NCBI GenBank assembly: GCA_934457115.1
Contig: CAKSHI010000001.1
Coordinates: 1 to 64,000 of the forward strand
Reading direction: 5' to 3'
Length of the DNA stretch: 64,000 bases
From: an uncultured Eubacteriales bacterium
GTDB lineage: Bacteria > Bacillota > Clostridia > Oscillospirales > Acutalibacteraceae
A program made the position numbers and the translations under genes. Below the pieces are notes generated by a model that saw nothing but the letters and a program-made list of their open reading frames with translations, was not told the origin of the DNA and did not search any database. This document shows, one piece after another, positions 35,594 through 43,306 of the stretch (position 1 is its first letter; the number at the start of each line of letters is the position of its first letter).

Positions 35594-36220
35594 GTGGTCC
35601 AAATTCAAAATTTAAAATGTCGTAAAAGTGAAAAAGGTGAAAAAGTTAATAACGTACCTTATTACTCTAATGATTATATACCTAATCCATTAATTCCAAA
35701 GGTCATTTTGTCACAAGCTTCTCCTAATGAACCGGAATACTTGTCAGATTCCGAAGAGTCATCATCTCCTGAATTTGCATTATTTGGAGATGATGAGTCA
35801 ATTGGTCCTAATATAGTTCATATGGGTTCATCAAATTATGACCCTAGATTTAAATCTATAAAATGTCAAATACAATATCAACCTGTATTCAATGCTGAAT
35901 GGATCAAATTAGAAAATAAGGAAAATTCACATACAAATTATACAGATCCTACTGAAGATTCATTGGATTATTCATATATCAATTCACAAAGTTCCGCAGG
36001 GTCAATAGCCTCTATGAAATCATATTATAATAGACCTGAAGGTTACTATGATTATTTTAAACTCTTCGTAAATCCAGTGGCATCATGTAACATAATGAAT
36101 TATTCTAAAGATAATTTAAATAAAGCTCTACGCAGTAATGATAAAACAATAAGCATGATTTTCTCCGACTTTCCTTTTCCATCAAACTCTAAACTAGAAA
36201 TACCCGACAGTGATGAATAG
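35594..36220 (+). CDS. Acidic orphan protein, function unknown
   Basis: 208 residues with no recognisable family, no signal peptide and no membrane helix. Rich in Ser, Asn, Asp, Glu, Tyr and Pro, low in hydrophobic core residues, with acidic clusters (SDSEESSSPEFALFGDDES; ending PDSDE), so probably partly disordered. The start is uncertain: GTG 35594 overlaps the only SD-like sequence (GAGGTGG), while an ATT codon at 35603 stands at a normal distance from it. A strong promoter in front and a perfect terminator behind argue that it is a real, separately transcribed gene. Confidence 0.65.
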   Translation: MVQIQNLKCRKSEKGEKVNNVPYYSNDYIPNPLIPKVILSQASPNEPEYLSDSEESSSPEFALFGDDESIGPNIVHMGSSNYDPRFKSIKCQIQYQPVFNAEWIKLENKENSHTNYTDPTEDSLDYSYINSQSSAGSIASMKSYYNRPEGYYDYFKLFVNPVASCNIMNYSKDNLNKALRSNDKTISMIFSDFPFPSNSKLEIPDSDE

Positions 36221-36260
36221 TAATCAATAAATAATATATATTTCACATACTTTAATAATA

Positions 36261-36293
36261 AAGATGCCGCAGTAAAATTTACTGCGGCATCTT
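36261..36293 (+). terminator. Terminator of the acidic orphan gene (bidirectional)
   Basis: Perfect stem AAGATGCCGCAGTAAA / TTTACTGCGGCATCTT followed by TATT. Convergent genes on both sides, so it may serve both strands. Confidence 0.88.
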
Positions 36294-36310
36294 TATTCTA
36301 GCCTAAGTAT

Positions 36311-36463
36311 TTATTGGATCGCACAATCAAGGTAGTGCTCTAATTCTTCTTCATCTTTTTTCTTCTTTTCAAAAAATACCATAAGAGCAACTCCTGCTGC
36401 CGTAACTGCTGCAATTGCCGCAACCAAACCCATCAAAACTGAAAATCTGCTAACCTTTTTCAA
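36311..36463 (-). CDS. Small single-pass membrane protein (50 aa)
   Basis: TTG start at 36463, eight bases after GGAGG; ends at TAA 36311. The product begins MKKVSRFSVLMGLVAAIAAV, is hydrophobic and Ala/Val-rich through residue 29, then turns sharply charged (FFEKKKKDEEELEHYL) and ends DCAIQ. A single membrane helix with a Lys/Glu-rich cytoplasmic tail. Short proteins of this layout are frequent in Clostridia and unnamed. Its own good promoter (36499-36526) and the shared terminator at 36261-36293 support it as a gene. Function unknown. Confidence 0.75.
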   Translation of the reverse strand: MKKVSRFSVLMGLVAAIAAVTAAGVALMVFFEKKKKDEEELEHYLDCAIQ

Positions 36464-36498
36464 AATGAGCACCTCCACAAATTTATTATTATATAATT

Positions 36499-36526
36499 AT
36501 TATATCCTATTCACTAAAAAAGTCAA
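36499..36526 (-). promoter_or_regulatory. Promoter of the 50-aa membrane protein
   Basis: TTGACT (36521-36526), 16-nt spacer, TATAAT (36499-36504) on the minus strand. The remaining 36527-36700 shows no gene. Confidence 0.65.
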
Positions 36527-36700
36527 TAATATATAAATACTAAGGAATTCAATTACTTTCGAGAAATATAATGTTTATAATTCCAATAATAGTATAAAAC
36601 ATAAAGCTATCTTACATAAAAAATAAAGCATATTAGACCTATCATTTAAAGTTGATTTTAGCCCAATATACTTCATAAATTGCTGTTGTAACTGCTTAAA

Positions 36701-37474
36701 TTAAAAACTTGTCAAACAAACTTCTTCCTTAACTTTTGTAAGAAATTTGCTATTGCTTGGCCTCTTTATTTTAGATCCGTTTGATGAGCACGGATCGCTC
36801 AAAAATAATCTTTCAAACAAAGGACTTCTCCTTTTTGCAGTTTGTTCTATGGCATTTCTTATTGAAGTTTCCACACATTCTGATGTCGTACAAAACTCTA
36901 AAGATATTTTGCCATAAACTTGTTTTAATAAACTGCCGGAATGATCCTCGTCCATCATTATATTAACTGCTCTAAGTATATATGCATATCCCACAATATG
37001 AGTCGGAACTTGAAGCTCTGATAATTTCCTTGTAACCAAAACATCCCTATTACTTCTATTTTTGCATTTACTATTTTTATTATGATCCTTAGAAATATTT
37101 ACTACCATCTTAATAGTATCAACTAACGTCTTTCTTTCAATCGGTTTAAGTAGATAAAAGCACGCACCCAAATTAAAAGATTCGTTTGTTATGCATTCAG
37201 TATCAACACTGCTTAAAACAATAATACTTGGATGATTTCCCATATTATCCTGATTAAGTTTTCTTAATACACTCATACCATCTATCTTAGGCATAATAAT
37301 ATCCAATAAGACTACATCCGGTTTTAACCTATATATTTTTTCCAATGCCTCTTTTCCATCGTATGCGAAATCACATACATCAGCTATTTCACAATTTTCT
37401 AAATATTTGCTTAATATATAACATTCTTCAACTTGATCATCGCATATGAGAATTTTTAGCTTTTTCCCAGACAT
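36701..37474 (-). CDS. spo0A: Divergent sporulation response regulator Spo0A
   Basis: 257 residues, normal for Spo0A. Receiver domain 5-125 with acidic pair D12/D13, phospho-acceptor D58 in VVLLDIIMPKIDG and conserved K110 in LLKPIERK. The effector domain begins SELQVPTHIVGYAYILRAV, a clear match to the Spo0A LxxxGVPAHIKGYxYLRxAI signature, and ends with NSKFLTKVKEEVCL (family NSEFIAMIADKLRL). The recognition helix reads TTSECVETSIRNAIE (196-210) where most Spo0A have TTPSRVERAIRHAIE; the two usual arginines are Cys and Thr. It should still control entry into sporulation, but DNA specificity may differ. No spoIVB next to it. Confidence 0.85.
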   Translation of the reverse strand: MSGKKLKILICDDQVEECYILSKYLENCEIADVCDFAYDGKEALEKIYRLKPDVVLLDIIMPKIDGMSVLRKLNQDNMGNHPSIIVLSSVDTECITNESFNLGACFYLLKPIERKTLVDTIKMVVNISKDHNKNSKCKNRSNRDVLVTRKLSELQVPTHIVGYAYILRAVNIMMDEDHSGSLLKQVYGKISLEFCTTSECVETSIRNAIEQTAKRRSPLFERLFLSDPCSSNGSKIKRPSNSKFLTKVKEEVCLTSF

Positions 37475-37502
37475 TTTTCCACCTCAGAATTTTATTATTT
37501 TA

Positions 37503-37823
37503 TCAATAATATAACTTTCTTCCTGAAAAATCATCAATGATATCTTTACATACGTCTGTTTTTATGCTGTTCTCGTATAAATACTTAATAAAGTTCAAGA
37601 CCTTTTGTTTATCCTCGGATAAATACTCAATTACATGAGAGGATTCATCTCTTGAATTTATCGATTCCAATTCTAAACCATATAAATTTGAATTTTCATC
37701 ATCTTGTTTTACTAGAAAATATCCTATCCTTTCCTCTTGTTGAAGCCCCTCTATTGGGGAAAATACTTTTAAATAAATCTGTTTCTTGTTCAACTTAACT
37801 TTAACCTTTCTTCCTATAATCAA
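37503..37823 (-). CDS. DUF6514-like small protein upstream of spo0A
   Basis: 106 residues, cytoplasmic. Beta-rich start (VKVKLNKKQIYLKVFSP, GYFLVKQDDENSNLYGLELES) and a helical end (SEDKQKVLNFIKYLYENSIKTDVCKDIIDDF), which resembles the uncharacterised clostridial DUF6514 family by pattern; this assignment is tentative. Start is uncertain: TTG 37823 has a weak AAAGAG upstream. 28 nt separate it from spo0A on the same strand, so the two are probably co-transcribed. Confidence 0.55.
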   Translation of the reverse strand: MIIGRKVKVKLNKKQIYLKVFSPIEGLQQEERIGYFLVKQDDENSNLYGLELESINSRDESSHVIEYLSEDKQKVLNFIKYLYENSIKTDVCKDIIDDFSGRKLYY

Positions 37824-37905
37824 ACATAATTCTCTTTACTGCTAACTATAAAATGTAGCAAGCAAATACGATTATATAAATCTTTTAATTTAAATACAAC
37901 AGAGA

Positions 37906-37926
37906 AAAATCGAAGATTTTCGAACA
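37906..37926 (-). promoter_or_regulatory. Possible Spo0A-box-like sites
   Basis: Minus strand TGTTCGAAAA (37917-37926) resembles the 0A box TTGTCGAAAA with one inserted base, with a second TCGA core at 37911-37914. They lie 85-100 nt upstream of the gene that precedes spo0A; autoregulation is possible but weakly supported. Confidence 0.25.
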
Positions 37927-38051
37927 TTATTTCATATTTAGGTGTAATTTCACAAAAAATACACCAATATAGTCCTGCTTTATACTAATTTTGCAAAGAA
38001 AACGACTAAACATATGTAAATAAAAATTTTTGAGAAAGTTAGAAAAGCAAC

Positions 38052-38501
38052 TCAAATCATGCCTTTTACTACTTCTGCAATAAAATCAATACCATAAACG
38101 ATAATCCAAACTATTAGAAAAAATCCTATTATTGATAATGTTTTTATTATGTTTCTTTTTGACTCAGTCATTTCTTCATTATTAGATTGATTCGCCACAT
38201 CAATAAAAGATACTGCCTCCTCCGCTTTATCAATATCCCCATATGATACATATAAATTAAACGAAGAAATATCTTTACCTGTAAGAATTCCCAAAGACAA
38301 TTCTCCCTCACTTGGCTTTTCTACAAAAGGGATAGACTTATCTTTAAGAGCCGCCTTTATTGCATCTCTTTCAAGGCCATACGTACTTATTAGGAAAACC
38401 AAATCATTATTTGATATTGAATTTGATAATTCTTTTTTACAAACATCACAGTAATTCTTGTTATTTTTGAACAATATGTGGCATTTTTTGCAATATTTCA
38501 T
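38052..38501 (-). CDS. Zinc-ribbon membrane protein with DUF2007-like domain
   Basis: 149 residues. N-terminal zinc ribbon (CKKCHILFKNNKNYCDVCKKEL, four Cys), a middle ferredoxin-like domain (VFLISTYGLERDAIKAALKDKSIPFVEKP, then LYVSYGDIDKAEEAVSFID) that resembles the DUF2007/'putative signal transducing protein' family, and a C-terminal membrane helix (TLSIIGFFLIVWIIVYGIDFI). Start at ATG 38501, eight bases after AAGGAGG; an upstream in-frame ATG overlaps this SD. Function unknown. Confidence 0.7.
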   Translation of the reverse strand: MKYCKKCHILFKNNKNYCDVCKKELSNSISNNDLVFLISTYGLERDAIKAALKDKSIPFVEKPSEGELSLGILTGKDISSFNLYVSYGDIDKAEEAVSFIDVANQSNNEEMTESKRNIIKTLSIIGFFLIVWIIVYGIDFIAEVVKGMI

Positions 38502-38568
38502 AATTTTTACCTCCTTATTCATTTGTGATTATACTACACAATAGTATATTTTTCAAACATTAATCATA

Positions 38569-38606
38569 AACCTCCGGTTTAGTTTAAAAAATTAAAAACC
38601 GGAGGT
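38569..38606 (-). terminator. Hairpin after dpaB / upstream region of zinc-ribbon gene
   Basis: ACCTCCGGTTT / AAACCGGAGGT 11-bp stem, 22 nt past the dpaB stop. Only a short T-run follows on the minus strand. Confidence 0.65.
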
Positions 38607-38629
38607 AATGTAAAAATATTAAGTCTACT

Positions 38630-39202
38630 TTATCTAAAAACAGGCTGTAACTGTTTTCCTTCCAGCGCCATTTCAATTGTCGGTAATATCAAATCAAAAT
38701 GTGCTACAAGTGAATTTGGCTTTTTTTGTGGATCGTCTTGGGAAAGGGGGACAAAATAAATATTTTTAGTATTTAAAAGTTTTCCTATATTTTGAGCCGA
38801 AGCTCCCAATGCATCATTGCTTGCAAGAGCTATAATAACAGGTCTTTGACATCTTAAATGTGACTTTGCCGCCATTGTAACCGATGTATCCGTTATAGCA
38901 TTACTTATCTTTGCCAAGGTATTGCCGGTACAAGGTGCTATTACTAAAGCGTCTATAAGTGCCTTAGGTCCTATTGGTTCCGCTTGACTTATTGTATTTA
39001 TAATCTTCTTTGAAGTAATAGATTCTATTTTTTCAATAAACTCTTTACTTGTTCCAAATCTTGTATCTATACTGCAGGCATTTTTAGACATTATAGGTAA
39101 AACATCATATCCTAAATCCACCAGAGCTTGAATCTGAGGGATTGCTTTTGAAAAAGTACAAAATGATCCGCATAAAGCAAATCCTATTTTTACACCACTC
39201 AT
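38630..39202 (-). CDS. dpaB: Dipicolinate synthase subunit B
   Basis: 190 residues. Flavoprotein-fold partner of DpaA that makes dipicolinic acid from dihydroxytetrahydrodipicolinate for the spore core. Flavin-type N-terminus (KIGFALCGSFCTFSKAIPQIQALVDLGYDVLPIMS), LVIAPCTGNTLAKISNAITDTSVTMAAKSHLRCQRPVIIALASNDALG, as in SpoVFB. ATG overlaps the dpaA stop by 4 nt (ATGA). Presence of dpaAB implies refractile, DPA-containing spores. Confidence 0.95.
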   Translation of the reverse strand: MSGVKIGFALCGSFCTFSKAIPQIQALVDLGYDVLPIMSKNACSIDTRFGTSKEFIEKIESITSKKIINTISQAEPIGPKALIDALVIAPCTGNTLAKISNAITDTSVTMAAKSHLRCQRPVIIALASNDALGASAQNIGKLLNTKNIYFVPLSQDDPQKKPNSLVAHFDLILPTIEMALEGKQLQPVFR

Positions 39203-40059
39203 CCGCCATCCTCCTCCAACATGTTATAAATAGTCTTCTTAGTAATTTCACCCGCTGTTTTTGGGGCAACCTTACCAGGAAGTGATAATGCTTGGATAGC
39301 TTTAATGCCAAGACGTCTTGCAGCGTTAAAATCCACTCCGCCCGGCAATGAAGCTAAATCTATTACAATAGAATCATTAGCCGACAAGGCCAATGTGTGT
39401 GAATCAAATATCATGTAAGGTATTGTATTAAAAATCAAGTCATAACCATTGGTTTTATATATATTCGATGTTTTGATAGGGTTATACCCTAAAATTTCTA
39501 TCCACGCCAAATCAGACTGTTTTCTTGCGCTTACAGTGACACAAGCTCCCAACCCCTTGAGCATCCCGGCTAAAACCTTGCCAATTCTTCCAAATCCCGT
39601 AATTAAACACCTAGATCCGTTTATTGTCCCGCTATATTCACTCATTGCGATAGCTATGGCACCCTCGGCAGTCGGAACTGCGTTTTTTATAGCATAGTCC
39701 TCTCTATTGTAATAATCATAAATATCTACACTTTTCCAAACATCGCTTGTCTTATATAATTTTGACGACATTCCGCAAAACACCTTCTTATTTTTCATTT
39801 TTTCTGCAAGTCCGTCATTTAAAATTATATTATTATCACTAAATGGGGCATTTATCGTAATATTATCCTTAGTAACCGGTAAAGGAAGTATAATACACTC
39901 ACTTTTTAATATTGTATAATCCAAATTATTGCTTGATATATCGTTATACTTTTCAAACCCTGAAATATATACGTTGTAACCGTCATTAGAAATGGACCTT
40001 GCCATTGCTATTTGGCGTTCATCTCCCCCAATTACACCGAAATTACTTATTTTAGCCAT
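39199..40059 (-). CDS. dpaA: Dipicolinate synthase subunit A
   Basis: 286 residues. NAD(P)-binding oxidoreductase fold: FGVIGGDERQIAMARSISNDGYNVYISGF at the start, second dinucleotide loop ITGFGRIGKVLAGMLKGLGACVTVSARKQ (near 150), and IDLASLPGGVDFNAARRLGIKAIQALSLPGKVAPKTAGEI at the end. Start at ATG 40059, six bases after GGGGGAG; an in-frame ATG seven codons upstream lacks an RBS. Mother-cell sporulation gene paired with dpaB. Confidence 0.95.
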   Translation of the reverse strand: MAKISNFGVIGGDERQIAMARSISNDGYNVYISGFEKYNDISSNNLDYTILKSECIILPLPVTKDNITINAPFSDNNIILNDGLAEKMKNKKVFCGMSSKLYKTSDVWKSVDIYDYYNREDYAIKNAVPTAEGAIAIAMSEYSGTINGSRCLITGFGRIGKVLAGMLKGLGACVTVSARKQSDLAWIEILGYNPIKTSNIYKTNGYDLIFNTIPYMIFDSHTLALSANDSIVIDLASLPGGVDFNAARRLGIKAIQALSLPGKVAPKTAGEITKKTIYNMLEEDGG

Positions 40060-40091
40060 ATATAACTCCCCCGTTGTCATATACTATAATA

Positions 40092-40120
40092 CATAATATG
40101 GTCATGCCTTAATTATTGTT
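40092..40120 (-). promoter_or_regulatory. Candidate sigma-K-type promoter of dpaAB
   Basis: CATATTATG (40092-40100) fits most of the sigma-K -10 CATAnnnTA, with an AC 17 nt upstream (40118-40119). dpaAB is sigma-K controlled in Bacillus. The match is short, so this is tentative. Confidence 0.35.
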
Positions 40121-40178
40121 CTTATAATCTTTTTAAAGCCATATCATCTCTACTTTCTCATAATATTAAATACTAAAA

Positions 40179-40207
40179 TTGTAAATGAATAAAGACTATG
40201 GTATAAT
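40179..40207 (+). promoter_or_regulatory. Promoter of rnhA
   Basis: TTGTAA (40179-40184), 17-nt spacer, TATAAT (40202-40207). Confidence 0.65.
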
Positions 40208-40240
40208 TTCTAATATTTATATGTTTTGGGGGAATAATTT

Positions 40241-40684
40241 TTGAAAGACGTAGAAATATTTACAGACGGCGCATGCCAAGGAAATCCGGGTCCCGGTGGA
40301 TGGGGATCTATACTAAGATACAATAATCATGAAAAGGAAATCTCAGGAGGTGAAAAATACACTACCAACAATAGGATGGAAATCACTGCCGTATTAGAGG
40401 CAATAAGACTTTTAAAGGAACCTTGCAATATAACACTTTACAGTGATTCACAATATGTTTGCAATGCTATAGAAAAAGGCTGGGCTAAAAAGTGGAGATC
40501 TAACGGCTGGATGCGTACAAAAAAAGATCCTGCTATAAATGCCGATCTTTGGGAGCAACTTTTAACTATCATTGAAAAACATAATCTAAATATAGTCTGG
40601 GTAAAGGGACATGCAGGGCACCCTGAAAACGAAAGATGTGATCAATTAGCAGTTGCTGCCGCACAAAAAGCAAAGAATTCATAA
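40241..40684 (+). CDS. rnhA: Ribonuclease HI
   Basis: 147 residues, normal for RNase HI. Cleaves RNA in RNA-DNA hybrids. Metal-binding residues visible in FTDGACQGNPGPGGWG (D8), NNRMEITAVLEAI (E48), LYSDSQYV (D69) and the final ERCDQLA Asp; the handle region WRSNGWMRTKKDPAINADLW and WVKGHAGHPENE are typical of the E. coli type. TTG start at 40241 after GGGGGA. Confidence 0.95.
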   Translation: MKDVEIFTDGACQGNPGPGGWGSILRYNNHEKEISGGEKYTTNNRMEITAVLEAIRLLKEPCNITLYSDSQYVCNAIEKGWAKKWRSNGWMRTKKDPAINADLWEQLLTIIEKHNLNIVWVKGHAGHPENERCDQLAVAAAQKAKNS

Positions 40685-40885
40685 AACCATTCGCAAAAAT
40701 GCGAGTTGTTAATATAATAAATTTTATATTGGTCATCTATTGTGGTAATTGTAAATCCCTTTATCTCCCTGCCGTGAGGAATCTCTATAAAAAGTAATAT
40801 TTCTATACCTACTAAGGATAATATATATTTTTGCAATATTATTAATAGCTTACATTGTACAATATCCTTAAAAATATTTTGCCTA

Positions 40886-40914
40886 TTGCAAAGTATACTA
40901 ATTTAGTGTATATT
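40886..40914 (+). promoter_or_regulatory. Promoter of iscS-iscU
   Basis: TTGCAA (40886-40891), 17-nt spacer, TATATT (40909-40914). The spacer region TATACTAATTTAGTGTATA is close to a palindrome and could bind a regulator; no iscR is nearby. The rest of 40685-40885 shows no convincing gene. Confidence 0.6.
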
Positions 40915-40956
40915 ATTATTTAGTAAAAATTATTTAATATTATTGGAGGTCTTTGT

Positions 40957-42156
40957 ATGTCACGTTTTGTATATGCGGATAATGCCGCAACAACTCCCGT
41001 ACTTGAAGATGTTTTGGATCAAATGATTCCTTATTATAAAGATTATTATGGAAATCCTTCCAGCTTGTACTCTGCCGGAAGAGAAGCTAAAAAAGCTGTA
41101 GAGCTTTCAAGGGAAACCATTGCAGAATGTTTAAATGCTTCTCCAAGTGAAATACTTTTCACTTCAGGCGGAAGCGAGGCTGACAACTGGGCAATAAGAG
41201 GTGTCGCCTTTGAGCAGAAAAAGAAAGGTAAAAATCACATAATAAGCTCAAAAATCGAGCACCACGCTGTATTACACACCCTAGAATACCTTGAAAAACA
41301 AGGTTTTGAAGTAACATACCTCGATGTTGACAAAGATGGATTGGTAGATCCTAAAGATCTTGAATCCGAAATAAAAGATACAACCGCTTTGGTCACCATT
41401 ATGTATGCCAATAATGAAATCGGAACAATTCAACCAATCCCTGAAATCGGGGCTATATGTAAGAAACACAATGTTATTTTCCATACCGACGCCGTACAGG
41501 CCGTAGGAAATGTAAAAATTGATGTTAAAGAACAAAATATCGATCTTCTTTCACTTACAGCCCATAAAATACACGGTCCTAAAGGTATAGGTGCCCTATA
41601 TGTAAGAAAGGGAATTAAAATTTCCAATTTAATTTTTGGTGGGGCTCAAGAAAGAGGTCTAAGAGCCGGAACTGAAAACGTTGCGGGTATCGTAGGTCTT
41701 GCTGCAGCTATGAAAATATCCTGCAGTACAATAGACGAAAGAATAGCTAAATTAACTAAACTAAGAGACGCTATGATAAAGGGTGCCTTAAAAATAGAAA
41801 AATCTCGATTAAACGGTCATCCCACCAAGCGTTTGCCGGGTAACGTCAACCTATGTTTTGAAGGTGTTGAAGGTGAATCACTATTATTAATGCTTGATAT
41901 GCTTGGAATATGTGCTTCATCAGGATCTGCGTGTACATCCGGGTCATTAAATCCAAGCCATGTGCTCTTAGCTCTTGGACTTTCCCATGAAGTAGCCCAC
42001 GGGTCATTAAGATTAACATTCTCAGATCAAAATACAATGGAGGACGTTGAATATATTATAGAATCACTTCCAAAAATAATAGATAGATTAAGGGCAATGT
42101 CCCCACTATGGGAAAGAATAAACAAAAACGAAAAAGAAAAGGTTACTATTAAGTAA
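40957..42156 (+). CDS. iscS: Cysteine desulfurase (NifS/IscS type)
   Basis: 399 residues. PLP enzyme that takes sulfur from cysteine for Fe-S clusters and thio-modifications. N-terminal FVYADNAATTPVLEDV, GNPSSLYSAGREAK, PLP lysine K204 in LTAHKIHGPKG, and the persulfide cysteine in the mobile loop CASSGSACTSGS (near 328). RBS GGAGG. Co-transcribed with iscU 13 nt downstream. Confidence 0.95.
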   Translation: MSRFVYADNAATTPVLEDVLDQMIPYYKDYYGNPSSLYSAGREAKKAVELSRETIAECLNASPSEILFTSGGSEADNWAIRGVAFEQKKKGKNHIISSKIEHHAVLHTLEYLEKQGFEVTYLDVDKDGLVDPKDLESEIKDTTALVTIMYANNEIGTIQPIPEIGAICKKHNVIFHTDAVQAVGNVKIDVKEQNIDLLSLTAHKIHGPKGIGALYVRKGIKISNLIFGGAQERGLRAGTENVAGIVGLAAAMKISCSTIDERIAKLTKLRDAMIKGALKIEKSRLNGHPTKRLPGNVNLCFEGVEGESLLLMLDMLGICASSGSACTSGSLNPSHVLLALGLSHEVAHGSLRLTFSDQNTMEDVEYIIESLPKIIDRLRAMSPLWERINKNEKEKVTIK

Positions 42157-42169
42157 AGGAGAAATATAT

Positions 42170-42616
42170 ATGTCTTACAGTCAAAAAGTTATGGATCATT
42201 TCGCTAATCCAAGAAATTGCGGCGAACTCGAAGATGCTAACGGAATAGGTGAAGTTGGCAACGCTAAGTGCGGAGATATCATGAAAATGTATATCAAAGT
42301 CGAAGATAACATTATCAAAGATGTAAAGTTTAAAACATACGGCTGCGGCGCCGCAATTGCGACCAGTTCAATGGCGACAGAACTTATAAAAGGGAAAAGC
42401 ATAGAAGATGCTCTTAAATTAACTAACAAGGCAGTTATGGAAGCTTTGGACGGTTTACCTCCTGTAAAAATTCACTGTTCCGTACTTGCAGAGCAGGCTA
42501 TAAAGGCAGCCCTTTCAGATTACTTTACACGTCAAGGAATTGACCCGTCTTTATTTATAAAAGATGTTTCGTCATGTGACAGCGAGTGTGCAAGCTGCGC
42601 TTGCGAAAATCATTAA
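42170..42616 (+). CDS. iscU: Fe-S cluster scaffold protein (IscU/NifU N-terminal type)
   Basis: 148 residues. Scaffold on which [2Fe-2S] clusters form. Starts SYSQKVMDHFANPRNCGELED; the three cluster cysteines are C34 (NAKCGD), C59 (YGCGAA) and C103 (KIHCSV). The C-terminal tail SSCDSECASCACENH adds four cysteines beyond the usual end, which may bind metal. RBS AAAGGAG. Next to iscS, so the pair forms the minimal ISC machinery here. Confidence 0.94.
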   Translation: MSYSQKVMDHFANPRNCGELEDANGIGEVGNAKCGDIMKMYIKVEDNIIKDVKFKTYGCGAAIATSSMATELIKGKSIEDALKLTNKAVMEALDGLPPVKIHCSVLAEQAIKAALSDYFTRQGIDPSLFIKDVSSCDSECASCACENH

Positions 42617-42664
42617 AATAAACTTAAATACCTATTGTTGAAGAATATTTCGGCAATAAAAACA

Positions 42665-42707
42665 TATAACCTCATTATAGTGCTAATTGGTGCTAAAATG
42701 AGGTTAT
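42665..42707. terminator. Bidirectional terminator between iscU and the Cys-rich gene
   Basis: ATAACCTCATT (42666-42676) / AATGAGGTTAT (42697-42707), 11-bp stem between convergent genes. Confidence 0.7.
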
Positions 42708-42744
42708 ACTTATCTCTTTATTAGCTTTTCATATTCTACTTAAC

Positions 42745-43119
42745 CTAGTTACATTTACAACAAAAACTACCATCATCTAAATCATCGTATTCATCGCTTA
42801 CACAATCACATTTATAGCATATATTTTTAGAACTTGTTTCCCCGGCTTTTATCGCCGCATCACCAACTTGGGATGTAGCTCCAAATTCAACCGGGACTGC
42901 TACACAAATTGTTTGAGTAATTATAAATGAGCACTTGCCCCCTATTACCCCCTCACAAGTTGTTTTACCGGGTGTCACTACAGGTTCACCGCAACAAAAT
43001 GTTTTTGTATCCCCGGGATGTGCAAATGGTGTTATGGTAACCGGTACACATACATTAGCCTTTTGATAACCTACTGCCGGACAAGTTTCTGCGTTTTGCG
43101 ATAAATTTTGATTTGGCAT
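42745..43119 (-). CDS. Cys-rich protein of a clostridial family, function unknown
   Basis: 124 residues with 15 cysteines and no signal peptide. The stretch CPAVGYQKANVCVPVTITPFAHPG, then FCCGEP, and later ICVAVPVEFGA resembles a family of unnamed Cys-rich proteins I recall from spore-forming clostridia; a link to the spore surface is only a guess. C-terminal cluster CYKCDCVSDEYDDLDD ends FCCKCN. RBS AAGGAGG. An inverted repeat TTGTAA / TTACAA (43165-43186) lies upstream. It stands between two Fe-S scaffold units but on the opposite strand. Confidence 0.65.
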   Translation of the reverse strand: MPNQNLSQNAETCPAVGYQKANVCVPVTITPFAHPGDTKTFCCGEPVVTPGKTTCEGVIGGKCSFIITQTICVAVPVEFGATSQVGDAAIKAGETSSKNICYKCDCVSDEYDDLDDGSFCCKCN

Positions 43120-43240
43120 TAAATATTTCCTCCTTGTTGTTTAAGTCACATTTACATCCTATGATTGTAAAAATATATGGTTACAATTATTCGACTAATA
43201 TTTTGTCACTGGTCAAATTATAAATTTTATTTGGCTTGTC

Positions 43241-43269
43241 TTGCTAAAATGATAAAATTTGTTTATACT
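43241..43269 (+). promoter_or_regulatory. Promoter of the NifU-like/GGGtGRT operon
   Basis: TTGCTA (43241-43246), 17-nt spacer, TATACT (43264-43269), 38 nt before the start codon. Confidence 0.6.
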
Positions 43270-43306
43270 TAAATAGTATGGAAAAATACTTGAAAGGAGT
43301 AATCAT

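Noticed and set aside
40642..40836. Minus-strand reading frame of 64 codons overlapping the end of rnhA
   Set aside because: No ribosome binding site before its start, and the last third is the antisense of rnhA; looks like chance.
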